Source: Pseudohongiella sp. (lineage in GTDB: Bacteria; Pseudomonadota; Gammaproteobacteria; Pseudomonadales; Pseudohongiellaceae). Taken from it: a DNA stretch of 10,366 nt. The notes under the pieces are model-generated. The model saw nothing but the letters and a program-made list of their open reading frames with translations. It searched no databases and had not been told where the DNA came from. Below, piece after piece: positions 5,013 through 10,366 of this stretch (within the stretch, counting starts at the first letter, position 1; each line of letters opens with the position of its first letter). The translations under genes were made by a program, and so were the position numbers. Where the stretch lies: positions 1 to 10,366 of the forward strand of contig JAUSPW010000093.1 of NCBI GenBank assembly GCA_030652635.1, given 5' to 3'.

Positions 5013-7796
5013 ATGGCATCGGCAAGCCCATTGATCCTGATTGATGGATCTTCTTACCTGTTTCGCGCCTATCACGCATTGCCACCTTTGCTGAGCAGCA
5101 AAGGACAGGCGACGGGCGCAATAAAAGGCGTGATCAGCATGATCCGCAGCCTCAAAAAAGAATACCCGCAAAGCCCTGTGGCAGTTGTCTTTGATGCCAA
5201 GGGTGATACGTTTCGCAATGAGATATACAAAGAATACAAGGCGCACAGGCCACCCATGCCGGATGATTTGCGGAGTCAGATTGAGCCGATACACCAAATT
5301 ATCCGAGCGATGGGCTTGCCTCTTTTAGTGGTGCCGGGTGTCGAAGCTGATGATGTGATCGGGACTTTGGCAGCACAGGCGCTGCAACAGCAACGTGACA
5401 CATTGATTTCGACGGGTGACAAAGACCTAGCTCAACTGGTCAACCAGCACGTAACGTTGATCAACACTATGACCGGCGAGAGGCTTGATCCGGACGCCGT
5501 AGAAGTCAAATTTGGATTGCCTCCGTCGCGTATCGTGGATTTTCTGGCGCTGACGGGCGACAAGGTAGACAACATTCCCGGTGTGCCCGGCGTTGGCCCA
5601 AAGACAGCAGTTAAGTGGCTGCAGGAATACGGCTCGATGGACGGGGTGATCGCAAACGCCCATCTGATAGGGGGCAAAATAGGTGAAAAATTACGCGACA
5701 ATCTTGATTCACTGAGGTTGTCGTTCGAGCTTGCAACGATAAAGCTGGATGTGGCGCTGGACGTATCACTACAAGAGCTGATTCCAGGCGATGAAGATCA
5801 GCCGCAATTGCTGGCGCTGTTTTCAGAATTTGAGTTTCGTGGCTGGGTTAAGGATCTTGAGAAACAAGGTGTCGAGGCCATTGTGCCTACCGGGATTGAT
5901 TCATCAGGCGCCTCGTCCATTCCCGAAGCAGCAACAGGCACGGGCCAGCAAATCAGCGTATCCCCAACAGAAGACTGGAGTACCCCGGCTCAGAACTACA
6001 GACTGGTAAACTCTGAACAGGATCTGCTTGAATGTATCAGACAGATAAGAAACCGGGGTCTGGTATCCATTGCAATTCTGGATACCGGAGAACACTTTAT
6101 GCTGGCAAAAGTGATTGGTCTAGCTTTGAGCTGGAAGCCTGGCGAGGCGGTCTATCTTGCGCTCGATCATGACAGTCTTGACTCCCCGTCCGTGCTGGAT
6201 CGCAGGGTATGTCTGACCTTGTTAAAACCAGTACTTGAAGATGGAAATATTCGAAAGGCTGCGCACGACAATAAACATGTGACACATGTACTTCAGAACC
6301 ATGGAATTTTGGTAAAAGGCTGGCGATTTGACACGCATTTGGCCTCTTACGTGATGAATTCGGTTGCAATCAACCACAATATTTCAGATATAAGTGAATA
6401 CTACCTTTCAATGCGGCTCCCTCCTATCGAGAGTTTAATTGGTGCTGGCAGGCAAAAACTGGCATTGACACAGTCTGCTCCCGAGGCCGCAATGACCTAC
6501 CTTGCGCCACAAGCCGATATCGTTGGTAGACTGCACTTAAAACTCTCAGATGAGTTAAGTAAAACAGGTCAGCTGGCAGGGTTGTACAAATACTATGAGC
6601 TAGCGCTAAGCCCTGTGTTGCAAAGAATGGAGCGACAAGGCATCGCGATTGACCCGGAAATGCTCCACCAGCAATCTATCACCTTGGCCTCCCGACTGTC
6701 TGAACTTGAGCAACAGGTATTCTTACTGGCTGGGGAGTCGTTCAATCTGGGATCACCTAAACAGCTGCAGGCAATTTTGTACGACAAGTTAAAACTGCCA
6801 GTGTTGAAAAAGACCCCTACAGGTCAACCCTCAACGGCCGAACCCATTCTGCAAGAACTGGCATTGGACTTTGAACTGCCTAACCTGATTATGGAGCATC
6901 GTGGCTTGAGCAAACTCAAGTCTACTTACACGGACAAACTGCCACTTGAAATAAATCGCACAACGGGTCGAATACATTCTTGTTTTCAACAGGCGGTGGC
7001 AGCAACCGGCAGACTCTCATCCACTGAGCCGAATCTGCAGAATATTCCGATCCGCAGTGCAGAAGGACGAAAAATTCGTCAGGCATTTGTTGCTGCACCG
7101 GGATACAAATTGTTGGCGGCAGACTACTCTCAGGTAGAGTTGCGAATCATGGCGCATCTTTCCCAAGATGCCGGGCTGCTTGCAGCGTTTGCAAATGCAC
7201 AGGATGTGCATCGGGCAACCGCGTCAGAGGTGTTTGGTGTGCCCGTTCAGGATGTAACGTCCGAGCAACGCCGCCGCGCAAAAGCCATCAACTTTGGACT
7301 TATCTATGGCATGTCAGCGTTTGGGCTTGCCAAACAATTAGGCATAGATCGCCACGATGCGCAGTTGTACGTTGACAAGTACTTCGAACGCTATCCTGGC
7401 ATACATGACTATATGGAAAAAACGCGTGAACAGGCAGAGTCTCAGGGGTATGTAGAAACACTGTTTGGACGTCGACTATATTTACCCGACATCCGTGCCG
7501 GAAATGGCATGTTGCGTAAAGCCGCACAGCGCACAGCAATTAACGCGCCCATGCAAGGAACTGCTGCCGATATCATCAAGCAGGCTATGGTCGATATTGA
7601 TCATTGGTTGCAGACAGGCGTGTTGGACGCAAGGCTGGTGCTTCAGGTCCACGATGAACTGGTGTTTGAAGTCAGTGAACAAGATGTAGATCTTCTGACA
7701 GAGGGTGTTCGATTCAGAATGGTCAGCGCCGCTGCCCTGGATGTGCCGCTGGTGGTCGACGTAGGCGTTGGCTCAAATTGGGATGAAGCTCACTGA
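5013..7796 (+). CDS. polA: DNA polymerase I, proofreading site degenerate
   Basis: Family A polymerase that removes Okazaki RNA primers and fills repair gaps; 927 residues, one less than E. coli and essentially collinear with it. The 5' nuclease domain (about 1-290) is intact: D11, GVEADD, STGDKD, LTGDKVDNIPG. The polymerase domain is intact: motif A DYSQVELR with D704, motif B RRAKAINFGLIYG with K757 and F761, motif C QVHDE with D881. The 3'-5' exonuclease domain is present at full length (about 330-520) but A354, L356, V423 and Q500 stand where E. coli has D355, E357, D424 and D501, so proofreading should be absent. The start at 5013 fits relatives (PLILIDGSSYLFRAYHA follows). A TTG at 4965 would add 16 unconserved residues. 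The ribosome binding site is weak (GGACG). The C-terminus overlaps engB by seven bases, tail to tail. Confidence 0.97.
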   Translation: MASASPLILIDGSSYLFRAYHALPPLLSSKGQATGAIKGVISMIRSLKKEYPQSPVAVVFDAKGDTFRNEIYKEYKAHRPPMPDDLRSQIEPIHQIIRAMGLPLLVVPGVEADDVIGTLAAQALQQQRDTLISTGDKDLAQLVNQHVTLINTMTGERLDPDAVEVKFGLPPSRIVDFLALTGDKVDNIPGVPGVGPKTAVKWLQEYGSMDGVIANAHLIGGKIGEKLRDNLDSLRLSFELATIKLDVALDVSLQELIPGDEDQPQLLALFSEFEFRGWVKDLEKQGVEAIVPTGIDSSGASSIPEAATGTGQQISVSPTEDWSTPAQNYRLVNSEQDLLECIRQIRNRGLVSIAILDTGEHFMLAKVIGLALSWKPGEAVYLALDHDSLDSPSVLDRRVCLTLLKPVLEDGNIRKAAHDNKHVTHVLQNHGILVKGWRFDTHLASYVMNSVAINHNISDISEYYLSMRLPPIESLIGAGRQKLALTQSAPEAAMTYLAPQADIVGRLHLKLSDELSKTGQLAGLYKYYELALSPVLQRMERQGIAIDPEMLHQQSITLASRLSELEQQVFLLAGESFNLGSPKQLQAILYDKLKLPVLKKTPTGQPSTAEPILQELALDFELPNLIMEHRGLSKLKSTYTDKLPLEINRTTGRIHSCFQQAVAATGRLSSTEPNLQNIPIRSAEGRKIRQAFVAAPGYKLLAADYSQVELRIMAHLSQDAGLLAAFANAQDVHRATASEVFGVPVQDVTSEQRRRAKAINFGLIYGMSAFGLAKQLGIDRHDAQLYVDKYFERYPGIHDYMEKTREQAESQGYVETLFGRRLYLPDIRAGNGMLRKAAQRTAINAPMQGTAADIIKQAMVDIDHWLQTGVLDARLVLQVHDELVFEVSEQDVDLLTEGVRFRMVSAAALDVPLVVDVGVGSNWDEAH

Positions 7797-8383
7797 TTGC
7801 TCTCTAGCCAGGTATCCAGTTTGCCGGCGAGCACATCGATACCTATATTTTTTAGAGACGAAAACTCCTGCACACTCGCCTGTGGAATATCTTTTATGAT
7901 CTCACGGGCAGTTCGCAGAGCATCCTGAATCGCCCCTCTTTTTAACTTGTCCGACTTTGTCAGAATGATATGAAGCGGGATCTGATTATTTCGGGCCCAG
8001 TCAATCATCATCAGGTCGAAATCTTTGAACACGTGTCGGATGTCTGTTACCAGGACTAAACCTGCCAACGCTTCGCGCTTATTGAGGTAGTGTTCCAGGT
8101 GTACCTGCCAGTTATCTTTGACGGCCAGTGGTACTTTTGCATAACCATAGCCGGGCAGATCCACCAGATACTTGCCCTCCGCCACCATAAAAAAGTTTAT
8201 GAGCTGAGTGCGACCGGGCGTCTTGCTGGCGCGGGCCAATTGACCCTGGCGAGTCAACGAATTGATTGAGCTGGACTTGCCAGCATTGGAGCGGCCTGCA
8301 AAGGCGACTTCACGTTGACTGTCCAATGGACAACCGCTGAGCTTTGCTGCGCTGATAACAAATTTTGCATTCTGATAATTCAT
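7790..8383 (-). CDS. engB: Ribosome biogenesis GTP-binding protein EngB (YsxC/YihA)
   Basis: Small TRAFAC-class GTPase needed for assembly of the 50S subunit and, by extension from E. coli and B. subtilis, for growth. The 197 residues show all G motifs: G1 GRSNAGKS (30-37), G2 TPGRTQ (55-60), G3 DLPGYG (75-80), G4 TKSD (142-145) and G5 SSLK (175-178). The start ATG at 8383 gives the expected short N-terminal extension before the G domain. No clear Shine-Dalgarno sequence precedes it. TAGAAT on the minus strand (8392-8397) could be a -10 so close that the mRNA would be leaderless or nearly so. Its neighbour polA is the usual partner in gammaproteobacteria. Confidence 0.95.
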   Translation of the reverse strand: MNYQNAKFVISAAKLSGCPLDSQREVAFAGRSNAGKSSSINSLTRQGQLARASKTPGRTQLINFFMVAEGKYLVDLPGYGYAKVPLAVKDNWQVHLEHYLNKREALAGLVLVTDIRHVFKDFDLMMIDWARNNQIPLHIILTKSDKLKRGAIQDALRTAREIIKDIPQASVQEFSSLKNIGIDVLAGKLDTWLESNQ

Positions 8384-8462
8384 AGTGCAGCATTCTACCG
8401 GAGCGTCAGCGACCTAAGCCAGTGATTCCTCTATGAGGGCGCCTACACAAGTTGGGTAGCTG

Positions 8463-8471
8463 TGCTATACT
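8463..8471 (+). promoter_or_regulatory. Extended -10 promoter candidate for cytochrome c4
   Basis: TGC followed by TATACT matches an extended -10 element; no good -35 is seen at the usual distance. It would give a leader of about 95 bases. Within that leader CTGCG occurs at 8472, 8481 and 8499, steps of 9 and 18 bases. A tiny open frame (8509-8532, seven codons, no ribosome binding site) also lies there. The engB promoter should lie in this same 191-base gap on the other strand. Confidence 0.4.
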
Positions 8472-8521
8472 CTGCGGCCGCTGCGACCCGTTTGGCCTCT
8501 GCGACAGCATGGCTAAAGGGA

Positions 8522-8551
8522 TTGCCGAGTAACCCACATACTGTTTATACA
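8522..8551 (+). promoter_or_regulatory. Second possible promoter for cytochrome c4
   Basis: TTGCCG (8522-8527) and TATACA (8546-8551) are separated by 18 bases, four of six matches each to the sigma-70 consensus. The transcript would start about 15-18 bases before the ATG, just keeping the AGGA (about 11 bases upstream of the start) as a ribosome binding site. Weak evidence. Confidence 0.25.
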
Positions 8552-8574
8552 CTGTTCAGGAACTTCGATTCTCC

Positions 8575-9186
8575 ATGAAAAGATTAGTGTTTTCCCTGGC
8601 GTCAATTCTCATTGCTGTTACCAGCTTAACTGCTCAGGCCGCTGGTGATGCCGCTGCCGGCGAACGTAAAGCTGCGGTTTGCGCAGCCTGCCATGGCGCT
8701 GATGGTAATAGCGCAATTGGCAGTAACCCCAAGCTAGCTGGCCAGAATGAGCGCTACCTGCTGAAGCAAATGCATGATGTGAAGTCTGGTGCGCGTCCAA
8801 TCGCAATGATGACAGGTCTGCTCGATAATTTGAGTGAGCAAGATCTTGCAGATATTGCTGCGTTTTATGCATCAAAAGTAGTGACTGTAAACGGCGCTAA
8901 CCCTGACCTGATCGAAACCGGCGAGCGTATCTACCGTGCCGGTGTTGAGGAGCTTGGTATAGCGGCTTGTTCTGCGTGTCATGCTCCAACCGGAAGTGGT
9001 GTTGCTCAAGCAGGTTTCCCGGCGCTTGGCGGGCAGCATGCTGAGTATATTTCTACGCAGATGAAAGCATTCCGAGCGGGTACCAGAAATAACGATGGTG
9101 ACCCTGCCCCGATGCGAATCATAGCTGAGCGTCTGACTGACGCAGAAATCGAAGCGCTGGCAAACTACGTTTCCGGCCTGCATTGA
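8575..9186 (+). CDS. Periplasmic diheme cytochrome c4
   Basis: Two-domain c-type cytochrome that shuttles electrons from the bc1 complex to terminal oxidases. The 203 residues begin with a cleavable signal peptide (about 1-22, ending AQA) and contain two heme-attachment motifs, CAACH (36-40) and CSACH (132-136), with probable axial Met at M78 or M79 in RPIAMMTGL and M180 in PAPMRIIAERL. The two halves are internally similar (CXXCH, then LAGQNERYLLKQM or LGGQHAEYISTQM, then a distal Met), the mark of the c4 family. It lies upstream of dsbA (76-base gap) and divergent from engB, the same context as in Pseudomonas. AGGA about 11 bases upstream is the likely ribosome binding site. Confidence 0.93.
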   Translation: MKRLVFSLASILIAVTSLTAQAAGDAAAGERKAAVCAACHGADGNSAIGSNPKLAGQNERYLLKQMHDVKSGARPIAMMTGLLDNLSEQDLADIAAFYASKVVTVNGANPDLIETGERIYRAGVEELGIAACSACHAPTGSGVAQAGFPALGGQHAEYISTQMKAFRAGTRNNDGDPAPMRIIAERLTDAEIEALANYVSGLH

Positions 9187-9193
9187 TTATTTT

Positions 9194-9223
9194 CGCGTTC
9201 AGCAATTATTCAGTCTGAACGCG
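9194..9223 (+). other. Perfect 9-bp hairpin between cytochrome c4 and dsbA
   Basis: CGCGTTCAG (9194-9202) and CTGAACGCG (9215-9223) form a perfect stem with a 12-base loop, beginning eight bases after the cytochrome stop. No T-run follows on the plus strand (the T-run precedes the stem), so it is not a standard intrinsic terminator. It could protect the upstream mRNA end or reduce read-through into dsbA. Confidence 0.6.
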
Positions 9224-9262
9224 GTCTACTAGCGGGACAGTAATCGAATCGGAGTAGCTACT

Positions 9263-9907
9263 ATGATCAAATCAATTATCAGGTACGCGGGCGCAGCAGT
9301 TTTGTTGGCCTTTATGGGCTCAGCAGTAAATGCCCAGCCATCACTTTATGTGGCTGGAACGCACTATGAAGAGTTGCCCGCACCGGTCAGGACTAATAAT
9401 CCTGACAAAATCGAAATTCTCGAAGTATTCTGGTATGGATGTGGACATTGCTTCCGCTTCCAACCATTGGTAGATGACTGGGCGCACAATGCTCCCGATG
9501 ATATTGACTACCTGCGATTTCCTGCTATCTGGAATGAGCTGATGAAGATTCATGCACAAGCTTATTACACTGCAGAAAGTCTGAATGTGGTCGATAAAGT
9601 TCATGCACCGATTTTCGAAGCCATTAATCTTCAGAATAATCGTTTGCAGAACGAGCGTCAGTTGGCGGATATGTTTGCACGGCACGGCGTAGGTGAAGAA
9701 GATTTTTCACGTGCTTTTAACTCGTTCCCGGTTCGCACCAAGGTCAACCAAGCCGAACAAAGGATGAGTCAGTACCAGATTCGCAGCACTCCGAATGTGA
9801 TTGTGAACGGGAAATATCTGGTAACAACCAACGATGCCGTTCGAACACAACAAGATATGCTCACAATTGTTGACTTTTTGGTGGCACGGGAGCGGGCCGC
9901 GCGCTGA
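9263..9907 (+). CDS. dsbA: Periplasmic thiol:disulfide oxidoreductase DsbA, CGHC active site
   Basis: Introduces disulfide bonds into secreted proteins and is reoxidised by DsbB. The 214 residues start with a signal peptide (about 1-24, ending VNA). The thioredoxin fold has its redox centre C60-G-H-C63 in EVFWYGCGHCFRF, an inserted helical domain, and the cis-Pro loop STPNVIVNGKY (T176-P177). The length is usual for gammaproteobacterial DsbA. E. coli and P. aeruginosa enzymes have CPHC; here the Pro is Gly, giving the dipeptide of eukaryotic PDI. Thr precedes the cis-Pro, where E. coli has Val. GGAG eight bases upstream of the ATG is a good ribosome binding site. It may be cotranscribed with cytochrome c4 through the intervening hairpin. 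Other DsbA-fold family members are possible but less likely. Confidence 0.9.
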   Translation: MIKSIIRYAGAAVLLAFMGSAVNAQPSLYVAGTHYEELPAPVRTNNPDKIEILEVFWYGCGHCFRFQPLVDDWAHNAPDDIDYLRFPAIWNELMKIHAQAYYTAESLNVVDKVHAPIFEAINLQNNRLQNERQLADMFARHGVGEEDFSRAFNSFPVRTKVNQAEQRMSQYQIRSTPNVIVNGKYLVTTNDAVRTQQDMLTIVDFLVARERAAR

Positions 9908-9909
9908 TG

Positions 9910-9946
9910 TGACAGGCGCCGGCAGATTGTTTCCTGTCAGCCGGCG
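9910..9946 (+). other. Two interleaved, mutually exclusive hairpins after dsbA
   Basis: Four seven-base blocks occur in order: TGACAGG (9910-9916), CGCCGGC (9917-9923), CCTGTCA (9933-9939), GCCGGCG (9940-9946). Block 1 pairs perfectly with block 3 and block 2 with block 4, each leaving a 16-base loop. The pairings interleave and no linker separates blocks 1-2 or 3-4, so both stems could hardly form together. The second stem is GC-rich and followed by TAATTATT, at best a poor terminator tail. It lies two bases after the dsbA stop and 26 before the next gene. Confidence 0.6.
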
Positions 9947-9972
9947 TAATTATTCATCAGGGTTAGTAGCTC

Positions 9973-10366
9973 ATGGTTCAACGGATGCAGGATGAAGAAG
10001 CTCAGCGCTGGAAGCGCAAGTTTCTTGATGCTCTTGAAGAGCATGAAAACCGCGAAAAAGCACTTTCTTCTCGTATCAAATTACTCAGGCGTGGCCTGCT
10101 TGGCGTAAGTCTTGCCGGCGATGGCCACGACCCTCGTCTTGACAAGCAACTGGCAGACCTTCGATCAAGCCTGCGTCATGACGACAGAGAGGCCGGCCTT
10201 GAACGATTGCTGGAACAAATCGAACAATCAGTCATTCGCCTCGATAATGAAAAGGACACCAGCAACTGGGCACTAAAGCAGGCGTTTGAAAGCGCCGTCA
10301 GTGAACTCTCAAAACTTCCCCTCTCTGGCGCTACCCGTCGTCAACTAAAAAAGTTTTCCAGCGGAC
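9973..10366 (+). CDS. N-terminal fragment of a putative diguanylate cyclase (GGDEF-family regulator), runs off right edge
   Basis: An open frame of 131 codons without a stop reaches the window edge. It starts MVQRMQDEEAQRWKRKFLDA and is charged and helix-rich, with LLRRGLLGVSLAGDGHDPRLD at about 38-58 and further amphipathic helices after it. This resembles, from memory, the N-terminal domain of a Pseudomonas-type GGDEF protein encoded just downstream of dsbA (PA5487-like: W-K-R-K-Y/F-L-D, LLRRGL, SLA-G-DP-LD). The GGDEF catalytic domain itself would lie beyond the window, so the enzymatic call rests on this similarity and on gene order. AGGGT about nine bases upstream may be the ribosome binding site. 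An in-frame ATG four codons later is an alternative start. Confidence 0.6.
   Translation, partial: MVQRMQDEEAQRWKRKFLDALEEHENREKALSSRIKLLRRGLLGVSLAGDGHDPRLDKQLADLRSSLRHDDREAGLERLLEQIEQSVIRLDNEKDTSNWALKQAFESAVSELSKLPLSGATRRQLKKFSSG

Noticed and set aside
8541..8560. LexA-like box (CTGTTTATACACTGTTCAG)
   Set aside because: The CTG...CAG ends are 19 bases apart rather than 16 and the centre is not palindromic, so it does not fit an SOS box.
9194..9223. Intrinsic terminator after cytochrome c4
   Set aside because: The stem is good but no T-run follows it on the plus strand; the sequence after it is GTCTACTAG.
9341..9685. A 114-codon minus-strand open frame inside dsbA, and a similar 103-codon one inside cytochrome c4 (8872-9183)
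   Set aside because: Both are antisense shadows of well-supported genes, with Cys- and Arg-rich, domainless translations.
1..10366. CRISPR arrays, tRNA or rRNA genes, defence or toxin-antitoxin genes, prophage genes
   Set aside because: Reading through, I found no regularly spaced repeat array, no tRNA-like cloverleaf or rRNA signature, and no such protein families; nearly all sequence is accounted for by housekeeping genes.

Overview
The window is an ordinary chromosomal segment of a Gammaproteobacterium. The order polA, engB, cytochrome c4, dsbA, then a GGDEF-type gene, with the znu zinc-uptake genes close by, resembles the Pseudomonas arrangement as I remember it. The proteins read like those of Pseudomonadales, Cellvibrionales or marine OMG-type relatives. 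This placement is inference from gene order and protein similarity recalled from memory; no search was run. Coding density is high and no gene-free stretch exceeds 300 bases.

Layout. (1) Bases 1-68 look like the outer end of an insertion sequence, probably IS21 family: two 24-base direct repeats, the inner one supplying the stop codon of the neighbouring gene. (2) Bases 63-557 (minus) encode a small two-helix membrane protein of unknown function. (3) Bases 780-2353 (plus) hold cyoE/ctaB (heme O synthase) and a Sco1/SenC copper chaperone, two assembly genes for heme-copper oxidase. No oxidase subunit gene lies beside them. (4) Bases 2355-4945 form the high-affinity zinc importer: znuC and znuB on the minus strand, overlapping by 8 bases, and znuA divergent on the plus strand. 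A strong Zur-type operator sits between them and covers both probable promoters. (5) Bases 5013-7796 encode DNA polymerase I, whose proofreading domain has lost all four catalytic metal ligands. (6) Bases 7790-8383 (minus) encode the ribosome-assembly GTPase EngB, tail to tail with polA with a 7-base overlap. (7) Bases 8575-9907 (plus) encode a periplasmic diheme cytochrome c4 and a DsbA oxidoreductase with an unusual CGHC active site. (8) From 9973 a gene runs off the right edge; its N-terminus resembles the domain that precedes GGDEF in a conserved family of putative diguanylate cyclases.

How the genes fit together. CyoE, Sco1, cytochrome c4 and DsbA all serve the envelope electron-transfer and thiol-redox machinery. 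ZnuABC takes up zinc under probable Zur control, although no zur gene is in the window. PolA and EngB are housekeeping genes. I see no defence system, CRISPR array, prophage or other obviously new multigene system. The observations most worth following are the proofreading-dead PolA, the two mutually exclusive hairpins after dsbA, the His/Cys-rich tail on ZnuC, and the insertion-sequence end that terminates the first gene.
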